Shown piece by piece: positions 35,093 through 43,798 of a DNA stretch of 64,000 nt. The translations under genes were made by a program, and so were the position numbers. The stretch is from contig NZ_FMXM01000002.1 of the NCBI RefSeq assembly GCF_900103325.1, positions 558,001 to 622,000 of the forward strand, given 5' to 3'. This DNA comes from Mesorhizobium qingshengii (GTDB lineage Bacteria; Pseudomonadota; Alphaproteobacteria; Rhizobiales; Rhizobiaceae). A model generated the notes under the pieces. The model was not told the origin of the DNA. It worked only from the letters and a program-made list of their open reading frames with translations, and did no database searches. How positions within the stretch are numbered: position 1 is the stretch's first letter; every line of letters begins with the position of its first letter.

Positions 35093-35884
35093 TCCGGCAA
35101 TGGCCTCACGGAGCGCCGTGACTGTCTTTTCCGGCGTTGTCCTCGCGGTGATGAACGGCAGGCCTTTGCGCCGTCCGGTCCAGCCGACCACTGATACCTT
35201 CTGTGCCGCTGGCTCGAAACGCAGCGCCAGCGCCCAGCTTTCGCAATCGATCGCCGCGACATCCGCCTTGCCTTCGGCCACGGCGACAATCGAGCTTCGG
35301 TGACCGCCGCTTTCGCTGCGCGACGAAAAAATATCAAGACTTTCGCCCATCGCTTCCAGGTCGCGCGTCAGCCCGATGAGGCCCGACATGGAATCGAGGT
35401 TGTTGAAGGTGAAGCGCTTGCCACGGATCAGATCGAGCGGGATGAAAGCGCTGCCGTCCGCAGGCGATCGAGCCTCCGGCCCCTCGCCTGTCCGCATAAC
35501 CACCGCACTCGAATAAAGCTCGCCCTGCCCGCCTTCGTAGGCGTCGTAACTTGGCTGGGCAACCACCTGCACATAGCTGGACAGGCCTAGCTCCATCGGT
35601 CCCCAGCAGGTCTGCGCGAAGAGCAACGCCGGGTGCAGCCACAATTTGTGGAAATCGAGTTCGTCCGGCGGCAATGTCGCCGGATCGGGCGCGATCAATG
35701 CTCCCTGGGCATCACGAATGCCGCCCGGTATCGGCGGCAAGTCGCCATTGCGGCGTGCGATGGTTTGCGGCGCGTCGATACCCTTCTGCCGGAAGGCATC
35801 GCGCAGCAGCGCCCATTGGGCGTCGACCTCGTCGCGCACTTCAGACCAATCATACATCGGCAACGCCGCAACCATTTCGCTCAT
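35057..35884 (-). CDS. PhnD/SsuA-like substrate-binding-type protein without signal peptide
   Basis: A 275-residue protein with the fold pattern of phosphate/phosphonate ABC substrate-binding proteins. FNNLDSMSGLIGLTRDLEAMG and GHRSSIVAVAEGKADVAAIDCESW match the part of PhnD-like domains where the ligand loop and the repeated helix lie. It has no signal peptide and no transporter genes beside it, so it may be a cytoplasmic sensor or a stand-alone enzyme-like derivative. The 3' end overlaps the DddP-like gene by 36 bases in convergent orientation. The start at 35884 could be 35875 instead. Family call moderately certain, role unknown. Confidence 0.65.
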   Translation of the reverse strand: MSEMVAALPMYDWSEVRDEVDAQWALLRDAFRQKGIDAPQTIARRNGDLPPIPGGIRDAQGALIAPDPATLPPDELDFHKLWLHPALLFAQTCWGPMELGLSSYVQVVAQPSYDAYEGGQGELYSSAVVMRTGEGPEARSPADGSAFIPLDLIRGKRFTFNNLDSMSGLIGLTRDLEAMGESLDIFSSRSESGGHRSSIVAVAEGKADVAAIDCESWALALRFEPAAQKVSVVGWTGRRKGLPFITARTTPEKTVTALREAIAGLAEQPRVHRVG

Positions 35885-35968
35885 GCCGGAATCAGACCAT
35901 TTATGCCTCGGATTGAAGGGAACCGACCAAAGCCAGTCTAGCAGGCGACAGCCGCTTGCCGCCAAAAC

Positions 35969-36979
35969 TCATTCCTTCGGCGGCTCCGCCGGAACCGGCG
36001 CGCTGCCAAGCCCGTTGATGCTGCGGGCCCTGACGCGCGGCTTGAAGGCCCTGCCCGGCTCCGGCGCGCGCCGCAGGACCGGATGCACGACCGGCTCCTT
36101 CGCCTTGAAGGCATAGGCTTTGATCAGCGCGAAATAGTTCGGATAGGCATAGCCATTGTTCAGTCGCAGCCATTCGTCACGGCGGTCGCGAAATAGTTTT
36201 GGCAGCCGGTACCAGGCCACTGTCGGGCTCTTGTGGTGGACGAGGTGCAGATTGTTGTTGAGGAACAGGAACGACAGCGGCGAGCGCTCGACGATCACCG
36301 TGCGGCCCTCCGGATACTCGGACCATTGATGCTCGGCGAAGGTGCGGATCGAAATCAGCGACTGGCCGAGCCAAACCGGGACCAGGATATAGAGCCACAG
36401 CGGGATGCCGAAGCCGAACTGGACGATCGGTACCACGATGGCGAGGCCGATCGCGTGCAGCAGCCACGCCTTGCGGATCGCCTTGTCCCCGGCCATCACC
36501 TGCCTGGCGTCGTCGATGAAGAAGCCGATGCAGGAAAGCCAGGGGCCGAGCACCAGACGGCCAGCCATGGTGTTGTTGATCTTGAGCAGGAATTTCATCA
36601 GCGGCGGCAGTTCCTCATGCAGCCAGAGCGCCTGGTAATAGCTTTCGGGATCGTCCAGAGGATCGGTCAGCCGCTCGTCGGCGTGGTGGCGCAGATGAAT
36701 GGTCTTGAAGCGGCGGAACGGCCAGACCAGGCCAATCGGCAGGAAGACAAAGGCTTCGTTGGCCAGCGCGTTGCGCGTCGGATGGCCATGCAGCACTTCG
36801 TGCATGAGCGAGGATTGCAGCGCGGCGGTAAAGGCCAGGATGGCGAGCGCCAGGATCGGATACGAAGGCCAAAGCAGGAAGCCGGTGGCAAGCCATGTTC
36901 CGTAACAGAAGAAAGCGAGAACCACGGTCGGCCATTCGATGGCCGGTACGCTGCGTTGCCTGATGCTCTTGCTTGTCAT
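35969..36979 (-). CDS. Fatty acid desaturase family protein
   Basis: About 336 residues with the three histidine boxes of membrane di-iron desaturases/hydroxylases: HEVLHGH (about 60-66), HLRHH (about 95-99) and NNNLHLVHH (about 242-250). At least four hydrophobic segments surround them. Such proteins insert a double bond or hydroxyl group into acyl chains. The C-terminal 50 residues are Pro/Arg-rich (RRAPEPGRAFKPRVRARS). ATG at 36979 is preferred; a GTG at 36991 follows a GAGGGG. It is divergent from the XRE regulator, which may control it. Any link to one-carbon metabolism is unproven. Confidence 0.88.
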   Translation of the reverse strand: MTSKSIRQRSVPAIEWPTVVLAFFCYGTWLATGFLLWPSYPILALAILAFTAALQSSLMHEVLHGHPTRNALANEAFVFLPIGLVWPFRRFKTIHLRHHADERLTDPLDDPESYYQALWLHEELPPLMKFLLKINNTMAGRLVLGPWLSCIGFFIDDARQVMAGDKAIRKAWLLHAIGLAIVVPIVQFGFGIPLWLYILVPVWLGQSLISIRTFAEHQWSEYPEGRTVIVERSPLSFLFLNNNLHLVHHKSPTVAWYRLPKLFRDRRDEWLRLNNGYAYPNYFALIKAYAFKAKEPVVHPVLRRAPEPGRAFKPRVRARSINGLGSAPVPAEPPKE

Positions 36980-37022
36980 CCTATCGACCACTGCCCCTCA
37001 GTCGCCGGAATCCCTGTTGATT

Positions 37023-37042
37023 CCTGACAGCATTGTGTCAGG
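37023..37042. promoter_or_regulatory. 7-bp inverted repeat between desaturase and XRE regulator genes
   Basis: CCTGACA (37023-37029) and TGTCAGG (37036-37042) surround GCATTG. It lies 44 bases upstream of the desaturase start in a divergent promoter region and could be the operator for the adjacent XRE protein. No T run, so not a terminator. Confidence 0.4.
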
Positions 37043-37110
37043 AGTGTTGGGTTGCAGCAACGCGACAACGCGCACAAACTGTTGCGATTGCGCATTTTCA
37101 GCCGCACATG

Positions 37111-37123
37111 TTACACATTGTAA
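37111..37123. promoter_or_regulatory. Short dyad upstream of the XRE regulator
   Basis: TTACA-CAT-TGTAA is a perfect five-base dyad, inside the less perfect TGTTACA/TGTAAACA. It is 86 bases upstream of the regulator start. As a short A/T-rich palindrome it may be an operator or chance. Confidence 0.3.
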
Positions 37124-37208
37124 ACATACTTAGGGATTCATTTACGCCTGAGGCAGCTCCGGAGAGGCTTCGGCGCAAATTTTTCCTCAATCAGACTGGA
37201 GCATCGAG

Positions 37209-38066
37209 ATGGACAAGCGCGACCTGTCGACCATCTTCCGCGAACGCCTGAAAATGCTCTTGACACGGTCCGACCTCAACCAGTCGGCCTTCGCAACCGC
37301 GGTCGGCATCGACCGCTCGGCGCTCTCGCAGCTGCTGTCGGGCGCCTCGACCCGCCTGCCCCGCGCCGAGACGCTGCTCAACATCGCCGCCGAGTTCAAG
37401 GTGTCGCTCGACTGGCTTCTCGGCCTCAGCCAGGACGAGGGCCTGACCGGCGAAATCCGCGAAAGCCTGGAGATCGAGGAGGCGCCCGACGGCTTCGACC
37501 GCACGCTGCTAGCGAAATGGCACGCCGAGGCGGCCGGCACCAAGATCCGTTACGTGCCGGCCGGCATTCCGGATCTTCTGCGCACCGAGGCACTGGTCGA
37601 CTACGAGGCGGGCATCACCAACAAGAGCCGCCTGGCGCAGGCCGGCGAAACGCAATACCGCATCGACTACAACCGGCGGCCGGAAACCGACATGGAAGTC
37701 TGCATGCCGCGCCACACGCTGGAGATCTTCGCGCGCGGGCTGGGTGTGTGGGACCGTTTTCCGGAAGCTGATCGCCGCGCCCAGCTTCTGCACATGGCCA
37801 CGCTGCTCGACGACCTCTACCCGACCTTCCGCCTGTTCCTCTATGACGGACGCATGCGCTATTCGATCCCCTATACCATCTTCGGGCCCTATCGCGCGGC
37901 CATCTACGTCGGCGACATGTATCTGGTGCTCAACGCCACCCAACCGATCCAGACGCTGATCCGCCACTTCGACAATCTGATCCGCGCCGCCGACATCAAC
38001 GCGCATGAAGCGGCCGGCTTCGCGCAGAGGCTGGCCGGCATGTCGTTCCCTTCAGGCACCGTCTGA
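37209..38066 (+). CDS. XRE-family transcriptional regulator with large effector domain
   Basis: A 285-residue regulator. Residues 1-65 form a Cro/CI helix-turn-helix (LNQSAFATAVGIDRSALSQLLSG). The remaining 200 residues, starting near DRTLLAKWHAEAAG, form a domain I do not recognise, rich in aromatic residues and ending near LIRAADINAHEAAGF; it probably binds a ligand. It lies between the divergent desaturase gene and bmt, with bmt 95 bases downstream under its own palindrome. It may sense a betaine or methionine-cycle metabolite, but this is inference from position only. Confidence 0.85.
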   Translation: MDKRDLSTIFRERLKMLLTRSDLNQSAFATAVGIDRSALSQLLSGASTRLPRAETLLNIAAEFKVSLDWLLGLSQDEGLTGEIRESLEIEEAPDGFDRTLLAKWHAEAAGTKIRYVPAGIPDLLRTEALVDYEAGITNKSRLAQAGETQYRIDYNRRPETDMEVCMPRHTLEIFARGLGVWDRFPEADRRAQLLHMATLLDDLYPTFRLFLYDGRMRYSIPYTIFGPYRAAIYVGDMYLVLNATQPIQTLIRHFDNLIRAADINAHEAAGFAQRLAGMSFPSGTV

Positions 38067-38124
38067 GCTCTGTACGAGGGCGTCAGCATCGGCAATGCCG
38101 CCGCCGCTATTTCATTGACTACAC

Positions 38125-38140
38125 ATAAAGACTTCTTTAT
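38125..38140. promoter_or_regulatory. Palindromic operator upstream of bmt (SahR-like box)
   Basis: ATAAAGA (38125-38131) and TCTTTAT (38134-38140) around CT, 21 bases before the bmt start. The same arms occur as a longer perfect palindrome before the methyl-THF:corrinoid methyltransferase (57243-57264). As remembered, the ArsR-type methionine-cycle repressor SahR of proteobacteria uses a palindrome of this kind; the assignment is an inference. Confidence 0.6.
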
Positions 38141-38161
38141 ATCCTTATCCGACTTTGAAAC

Positions 38162-39199
38162 ATGAAAGCCAATCCGATGACGACGACCAACCCGATCGAT
38201 GCGCTGCTGGCTGAAAAGGGCGTGCTGCTGGCCGATGGCGCCACCGGCACCAACCTGTTCGCCATGGGGCTGGAGGCCGGCGAGGCGCCCGAGCTGCTGA
38301 ACGAGACGGCGCCCGACACCATCACCAGCCTGCATCAGAATTTCGTCGATGCCGGTGCCGACATCATCCTCACCAATTCCTTCGGCGGCACCCGTCACCG
38401 GCTGAAGCTGCATCATGCGCAGGATCGCGTGCACGCGCTCAACAAGCGAGCTGCCGAAATCGCCCGCGCCGTTGCCGACAAGGCCGGCCGCAAGGTGATC
38501 GTCGCCGGCTCGGTCGGCCCGACCGGCGAATTGCTGGTGCCGCTTGGTGCCCTGACCTATGACGAGGCGGTCGACGCCTTCGCCGAGCAGATCGAGGGTC
38601 TCAAGGCCGGCGGCGCCGAAGTCGCCTGGATCGAGACCATGTCGGCTCCCGACGAGATTCGCGCCGCCGCCGAAGCCGCCATACGCGTCGGCCTGCCCTA
38701 CACCTACACCGGGTCCTTCGACACCGCCGGCCGCACCATGATGGGGCTGCTGCCGAAGGATATCCACGGAGTCGTTGATGGCCTTTCCGAAGCGCCGCTT
38801 GGCGTCGGCGCCAATTGCGGTGTCGGTGCGTCCGACATCCTCGCTTCGCTACTCGACATGACCGAGGCGAAGCCGGCGGCTACCGTGATCGTCAAGGGCA
38901 ATTGCGGCATCCCCGAATTCCGCGGCACCGAAATCCACTATTCCGGCACGCCGGAACTGATGGCCGACTATGTGCGCCTTGCCGTCGATGCCGGCGCGAA
39001 AATCGTCGGCGGCTGCTGCGGCACCACGTTCCAGCACCTTGCCGCCATGCGCAAGGCGCTCGACACGCACACCAAGGCGGATCGCCCGACTGTTGCCGCG
39101 ATTGTCGAGCGCATCGGTCCGATGCGCAACAAGGTGGCGACGGAAAACACCGCCGAGACCAGCGAAGCCCGTCGCGAGCGTCGCCGCGGCCGGGCCTGA
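38162..39199 (+). CDS. bmt: Betaine--homocysteine S-methyltransferase
   Basis: A 345-residue zinc methyltransferase of the homocysteine S-methyltransferase family. The zinc ligands are Cys219 in GANCGVGA, and Cys285 and Cys286 in GGCCGTTF; the N-terminal LLADGATGTNL and TNSFGG are the usual barrel motifs. It moves a methyl group from glycine betaine (or a related donor) to homocysteine, giving methionine and dimethylglycine. That product is the substrate type of the flavoprotein at 31157. The C-terminus (TAETSEARRERRRGRA) is again Arg-rich. An ATG six codons later (38177) is a possible start. The palindrome at 38125-38140 probably regulates it. Confidence 0.88.
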   Translation: MKANPMTTTNPIDALLAEKGVLLADGATGTNLFAMGLEAGEAPELLNETAPDTITSLHQNFVDAGADIILTNSFGGTRHRLKLHHAQDRVHALNKRAAEIARAVADKAGRKVIVAGSVGPTGELLVPLGALTYDEAVDAFAEQIEGLKAGGAEVAWIETMSAPDEIRAAAEAAIRVGLPYTYTGSFDTAGRTMMGLLPKDIHGVVDGLSEAPLGVGANCGVGASDILASLLDMTEAKPAATVIVKGNCGIPEFRGTEIHYSGTPELMADYVRLAVDAGAKIVGGCCGTTFQHLAAMRKALDTHTKADRPTVAAIVERIGPMRNKVATENTAETSEARRERRRGRA

Positions 39200-39217
39200 C
39201 GCGATTCGTCCTTTCGA

Positions 39218-39496
39218 TTATTCGCTGTTGTCGGCGTAGCTCGACTGCGCCGACTTGAAGTCGGTACCCGCACCGACCGCATCGCTGCGCATCGTCATCA
39301 GCGTGCCGGAAGCGCTCGGGTCGGTGATCTGCTCCAGCATGACGCGAAAGCGGTCGTTGTTCAGCGCCGACATGGCGGTGTTGCGGGCAGCGGCAACATC
39401 GTCGCTGATACGCCTGGTTTCCTCGGACGGCGCGGACGAGGCAGCCGATATGCCCCTTGCAGTCGGCGTCGGGCTCGCAACATTCCTGATCAGCAA
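39218..39496 (-). CDS. Small hypothetical protein
   Basis: About 92 residues with a soluble, Ser/Ala/Asp-rich composition and a long helix around RRISDDVAAARNTAMSALNNDR. It has no signal peptide and no motif I know. A GAGGGGG site lies six bases before the TTG at 39496, which is taken as the start; an earlier TTG at 39517 has no site. Such short genes beside bmt are common in Mesorhizobium. It converges with bmt, 18 bases apart. Confidence 0.5.
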   Translation of the reverse strand: MLIRNVASPTPTARGISAASSAPSEETRRISDDVAAARNTAMSALNNDRFRVMLEQITDPSASGTLMTMRSDAVGAGTDFKSAQSSYADNSE

Positions 39497-39769
39497 TTCC
39501 GGCCCCCTCAAGCCCAAACCATGAGCTATTGCATAGCAAGCAGGAATTGCGATCCAGTTCCGGAAAAACCGTGCAATTTAACGATCCTGCCCATAGCCCC
39601 GAAACTACGGGGCCGCGTCAGCGAACGTCGGCAACGATTTTTTCTGACCTCGATTCGGAAAACGGGCGCGCAAAGCGCTCGATGCACACATTCGGCGTAT
39701 GGACCACCCTTGGCTGCGATCGTCGAACGAAACCAGCCAATCCCGCCGCGAGCACCGGCGTGGATGCGG

Positions 39770-40465
39770 CTAAATCAACGGAGGAAAAAGCTTCCGCAAG
39801 AACCCGTGGAACCAGGCAGCTTGCGCGGCGTCGTGCAGGCTCATGAGCCGATCCTGTTCCTCGCGCGTCTGTGCACCCGGCTTGCCATAGTTCGCGCCCG
39901 GGCGATTTTGCACGCGCCCAAAACCGGTCGGCGTGACCTCCGCATGGAATTGCAGTCCGTAGATCTTGTCGCCGATGCGGAAAGCCTGATTGGGGAACAG
40001 GGCGCTCGAGGCGAGATGCTCGGCGCCGTCCGGCAGTTCAAAGCCATGCCAATGGGATTGTGTCACATGGATCGGCGCAGGCAGGAAATCTTCGGCGCCC
40101 GCGGCCGGATAGAGTGGATAATAGCCGAATTCATGCATGCCGGTCGCTGGCGGGCCAACATGCGCGCCGCGATGCCACGCAATCTGCTGCGCACCCTGGC
40201 AGATACCGAGCAACGGAATGTCGGAATTCATGCAGAAGTCGATAAACCGGTACTCGTCCAGCAAGAATGGATGCAGCGCTGTATCGTAGACGTTGTACAT
40301 GCCGCCATAGACCACGCCGCCCGCGACCGCGTCGTCCGCATCCAGCGCCTCTCCGGCATAGGCCCGACGCAACACCGGCTCGTAGCCGTTTTGTCGGAGA
40401 TAGGCGAAAACACGGTCGTCCGCCGGCTCGTCGCTGTGCCGCACCAGAATAACACGTCTCGTCAT
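39770..40465 (-). CDS. Class I glutamine amidotransferase-like protein
   Basis: A 231-residue protein of the GATase1 type. The nucleophilic Cys is in LLGICQGAQQIA and the His in YGLQFHAEVTPTGF, both in the usual order. A long oxyanion region GGVVYGGMYNVYD precedes them. It has no partner domain, so it could be a stand-alone gamma-glutamyl hydrolase or glutaminase (for example of the PuuD-like or GMP-synthase-like groups). AAGGGAGAG precedes the ATG at 40465. A terminator upstream at 40521-40557 separates it from the VWA operon. Confidence 0.85.
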   Translation of the reverse strand: MTRRVILVRHSDEPADDRVFAYLRQNGYEPVLRRAYAGEALDADDAVAGGVVYGGMYNVYDTALHPFLLDEYRFIDFCMNSDIPLLGICQGAQQIAWHRGAHVGPPATGMHEFGYYPLYPAAGAEDFLPAPIHVTQSHWHGFELPDGAEHLASSALFPNQAFRIGDKIYGLQFHAEVTPTGFGRVQNRPGANYGKPGAQTREEQDRLMSLHDAAQAAWFHGFLRKLFPPLI

Positions 40466-40520
40466 GGCTCTCCCTTTCATCTTGCCGATGAATGAGTGAC
40501 GGCAGGCCGCGTTGCAACGA

Positions 40521-40557
40521 AAAAAGGCCGGCAAGGGAATGAATCCCTCGCCGGCCT
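40521..40557 (-). terminator. Rho-independent terminator
   Basis: AGGCCGGC (40525-40532) pairs with GCCGGCCT (40550-40557), with an inner GGGA/TCCC step. Read on the minus strand the stem ends in a run of T, 73 bases after the stop of the VWA-protein gene, whose operon it ends. Confidence 0.85.
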
Positions 40558-40629
40558 GCCTCACCCGCCCGTGGGTCGGTTTCCCCTATCAGAACGATCC
40601 CATCTGAAAGAAACCGGCCGTCATCACCA

Positions 40630-42744
40630 CTACCGATTACCGCCCAGCGCCGAGGCAAGGCGCACAAGCGAGAGGAACTCGGACCTGTACCCAAACGGGT
40701 CGGCTCCTCGAGCGGCAGTGGCGATCTCCATGATCTTGTCGTAACCGAACTTCGCGGTCGCATCCTCGTCGCGCAGCTTCTGGCCGAAGGCCGCGACAGC
40801 AACCGAGAACCGCTGGTCGGTGCTGGCTTGATCGAAGGACGCCACCTCGTTGGCCGACGTCACCGGCGTGGTGATCAGCTTCGAGACGTCCTCGTTCGGC
40901 AGCTTGTAGCGGATCTTGACGAAGGCATATTCGTCCGCATTGGCGACGCCGCCATTGTTCACCGCCGCCTGGCCATAGCGCAGCGGATCGATCTGCTCGC
41001 CGCCGCTGCCCTTGGGCGTGATTTCGTAGATCGCGGTGACCGAGTGGCCGGAACCGATCTCGCCGGCATCCACGCGGTCATTGTTGAAATCCTCGCGGTT
41101 CAACGCCCGCGTCTCGTAGCCGATCAGGCGATATTCCGAGACCTTGTTCGGATTGAACTCGACCTGGATCTTCACGTCCTTGGCGATGGTGAACAGCGTC
41201 GAGGAGGCATCCTCGACCAGCACCTTTTCCGCCTCGGCCAGCGTGTCGATATAGGCTGCGGTGCCATTGCCGTTCTGGGCGATTGTTTGCATCATCTGGT
41301 CGTTCAGATTGCCGCGGCCGAAGCCGAACACCGACAGGAAGACGCCGGTCTTGCGCTCGCTGTCGATCAGCCGCTTCAGGTCGTCATCATCGGTCTGTCC
41401 GACATTGAAGTCGCCATCGGTGGCCAGCATCACCCGGTTGACGCCGTCCTTGACGAAGGACTGCTGGGCAAGCCTGTAGGCCTCCTTGATGCCGGCCTCG
41501 CCGGCGGTCGAGCCGCCAGGCTGCAAATTGTCGATGGCGTTGAGGATCTTGTCCTTCTCGGCAACCTTGGTCGGCATCAGCACGGTGCCGGCGTCACCGG
41601 CATAGGTGACGATCGAGATCGTGTCGTCGGCCTTCAGCTTGCTCACCAGCAGCCGGAACGCCGATTTGAGCAGCGGCAGCTTGTCGGGCTCATCCATGGA
41701 GCCCGAGACGTCGATCAGGAAGACCAGGTTGGCCTTGGGCTGCTCGGCCGGCTTGATATCGAACCCCTTGATGGCGACGTGCATCAGCCTGGTGTGCGTG
41801 TTCCACGGCGTCGGCATGACGCTGACTGTCGAGTTGAACGGCGTCGAAGCGGAATCCGGCCCCTTCCAGTCATAGGGGAAGTAGTTGATCATCTCCTCGA
41901 CGCGGACGGTGTCGGCCTGCGGCACGAACCCCTCCTTCAGCGAACGGCGCACGAAGGAATAGGAGGCAGTGTCGACATCGATCGAGAAGGTCGAGACCGG
42001 ATCCTCGAGCGCGGCATGCACCGGATTGGTCTTGAAATCCTGGACGCGGTCGCGGTTTTCCTCTTGGCGGACAACCTGATCGGCCGGCGCCATGGCCGGC
42101 TGCTGCGGCGCCATCAGCTTGGACTCGGCAGCCGGCATGCGGGCGACCCGCGACGTGCTGGGCGCACTCGTCGTGCCATCGAGCGCAAACCCACCAGTCG
42201 GGGCAGGCGTGGGCGCCTGCTTATTGGTCTGCAAAGTGCCGTATTCTGTTTCGTTGATTTTCGCCGGAGCATCGGCTTTCGGCGGCGAAGCTGGCGCGAG
42301 CAGCGCGTCAGCAGCGTCGCGGCTTTCCGCGTCCGTTTCGGCCTTCTTGTCCTTCGCCAGTTCGGTGGGAGCCGTCTTCGGTTCGGCGGTTGTCGGCTTG
42401 ATGGTCGCGGGCTTGTCGGCCAGCGTCTCGGTGATCTTCTCGTCGCCGTCGAATTTGAGCGGCTGTTCCCTCAGCAGATGGAAGGTGGCGTATCCGGCGA
42501 TCGGCAGGGCGACGAGCCCGGCAATGGCCCGCGTGGCGAAAAGTTTCTTTTGCATGATCTCGCTCCAGAGCTTTTGTGCTCGCTCTGTGAGACGAAGACC
42601 GCCAACCGATCCTTGGGTAACTGTCGAAATATTTTCCTGGTCGAAAGCGCGCAGCGCGGCGTCGAAGGCACGTGCCTTCGCGCTTTCGCCCGGCGCCGGT
42701 GCCGAGATATTGCGCAGCTTGCTGAGTTCGTTGTCGTCGACCAT
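40630..42744 (-). CDS. Membrane-anchored von Willebrand factor A (YfbK-type) protein
   Basis: A 704-residue protein. The first 65 residues are cytosolic and polar, a single membrane helix lies near 70-90 (AIAGLVALPIAGYATFHLL), and a Pro/Ala/Lys-rich linker of over 100 residues follows. The rest is a YfbK-type set: the vWF N-terminal part (STFSIDVDTASYSFVRRSL), a VWA domain with the metal site LIDVSGSMDEPDKL and MLATDGDFNVG, and a C-terminal DUF3520-like part. It starts two bases after the stop of an ECF sigma factor gene. The position and topology suggest that the N-terminal tail binds the sigma factor as an anti-sigma, with the VWA part sensing outside. Confidence 0.85.
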   Translation of the reverse strand: MVDDNELSKLRNISAPAPGESAKARAFDAALRAFDQENISTVTQGSVGGLRLTERAQKLWSEIMQKKLFATRAIAGLVALPIAGYATFHLLREQPLKFDGDEKITETLADKPATIKPTTAEPKTAPTELAKDKKAETDAESRDAADALLAPASPPKADAPAKINETEYGTLQTNKQAPTPAPTGGFALDGTTSAPSTSRVARMPAAESKLMAPQQPAMAPADQVVRQEENRDRVQDFKTNPVHAALEDPVSTFSIDVDTASYSFVRRSLKEGFVPQADTVRVEEMINYFPYDWKGPDSASTPFNSTVSVMPTPWNTHTRLMHVAIKGFDIKPAEQPKANLVFLIDVSGSMDEPDKLPLLKSAFRLLVSKLKADDTISIVTYAGDAGTVLMPTKVAEKDKILNAIDNLQPGGSTAGEAGIKEAYRLAQQSFVKDGVNRVMLATDGDFNVGQTDDDDLKRLIDSERKTGVFLSVFGFGRGNLNDQMMQTIAQNGNGTAAYIDTLAEAEKVLVEDASSTLFTIAKDVKIQVEFNPNKVSEYRLIGYETRALNREDFNNDRVDAGEIGSGHSVTAIYEITPKGSGGEQIDPLRYGQAAVNNGGVANADEYAFVKIRYKLPNEDVSKLITTPVTSANEVASFDQASTDQRFSVAVAAFGQKLRDEDATAKFGYDKIMEIATAARGADPFGYRSEFLSLVRLASALGGNR

Positions 42745-42746
42745 GG

Positions 42747-43310
42747 TCACACTTCCCCGGCCGAGCGCATCAGCGCCTTCAGCCGTTTCTTCGCTTCATG
42801 GATGTGCCAGGAAACCGTCGTCTCCGAGATCGCCATCGCCTCGGCGGCGGCCGCATGGCTCAAGCCCTCCCCATAGACCAAAAGCACGGCATCGCGCTGC
42901 TTGTCCGGCAATTGCCGCACCGCCGCCCACAGCGCCTCAACCGGATCTTCCGGTTCGGCCGAAGTCTCGCCCGAGATCAGCGCGTGAACGCCGTAGGCCT
43001 CGGTCTTGGCCATGTCGCGGGCGGATTTGCGCATCATGTCGCGCGCGGCGTTCAAGGTCACGGAGTAGAGCCATGTCGTGAAAGCGCCGCCGCCACGATA
43101 GTCGCGGATCGCCCGGCCGAGCCGGACGCAGACTTCCTGGGCGATGTCCTCGGCATCGGCCTTCTTGCCGCACCAGCGATAGGCGGCGCGATAGACGAAG
43201 TCGTAGTGACGCTCCAGCAATTTGCCGAAGGCCCCCCTGTCTCCGCCCTTCGCCCGCCCGATCAGTTCGGCGTCGGAGGCTTCGCTCTCATCCAGCATCA
43301 TCGCCATCAT
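42747..43310 (-). CDS. ECF-type RNA polymerase sigma factor
   Basis: A 187-residue group 4 sigma-70 factor. Region 2 is LLERHYDFVYRAAYRWCGKKADAEDIAQEVCVRL, and region 4 is LPDKQRDAVLLVYGEGLSHAAAAEAMAISETTVSW with its HTH. It directs polymerase to a promoter set that cannot be read. The VWA protein follows two bases after the stop, so they form an operon. Several ATGs lie at the 5' end (43310, 43304 and others); the first is used. The promoter is probably autoregulated, as in most of the class. Confidence 0.92.
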   Translation of the reverse strand: MMAMMLDESEASDAELIGRAKGGDRGAFGKLLERHYDFVYRAAYRWCGKKADAEDIAQEVCVRLGRAIRDYRGGGAFTTWLYSVTLNAARDMMRKSARDMAKTEAYGVHALISGETSAEPEDPVEALWAAVRQLPDKQRDAVLLVYGEGLSHAAAAEAMAISETTVSWHIHEAKKRLKALMRSAGEV

Positions 43311-43474
43311 TTGCCTGTTGGACGAAGGCTAATGGTGATTCCTTGGGGCGTTGGAAAGATTTTTTTAGAAACAGCCGGGATCCTGACCATCGACGCCCAG
43401 CGACGTTCCTGCTTGACTTAAACATATCTCGATGGTTATACGTCAATCAATAGCCAGAGAGTTATCGATCCCAA

Positions 43475-43798
43475 ATGACGAACGCGCACGATATGCTCTT
43501 CAGAACGCTCGCCGATCCCACGCGCCGGGCGATCTTCGAGCGCCTGTGCCGGGAGGGCGAGCAGACTGTCGGAGCCCTGACAGCGCAGTCCGGGGTCTCG
43601 CAGCCGGCGGTGTCAAAGCATCTCGGCCTTCTCAGGCAAGCCGGCCTCGTGCGCGACCGCCATGAGGGACGACAGACCCATTACAGCGCCCAGCTCGCCG
43701 CGCTGGCACCGCTGACCGACTGGACGAACCAGATGAACGCGTTCTGGCAGAGCCGGTTCGACGACCTCGAAAATTTGCTCAAAAGAATGGACCAATGA
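43475..43798 (+). CDS. ArsR-family transcriptional regulator
   Basis: A 107-residue winged-helix regulator. LFRTLADPTRRAIFERLCREGEQTVGALT, then SGVSQPAVSKHLGLLRQAGLVRDRHEGRQTHYS, contains the whole HTH and wing. It has no metal-binding Cys, so it belongs to the non-metal ArsR type that stands beside AHSA1 genes. The stop overlaps the start of the SRPBCC gene by four bases, and it probably represses its own operon. Confidence 0.92.
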   Translation: MTNAHDMLFRTLADPTRRAIFERLCREGEQTVGALTAQSGVSQPAVSKHLGLLRQAGLVRDRHEGRQTHYSAQLAALAPLTDWTNQMNAFWQSRFDDLENLLKRMDQ

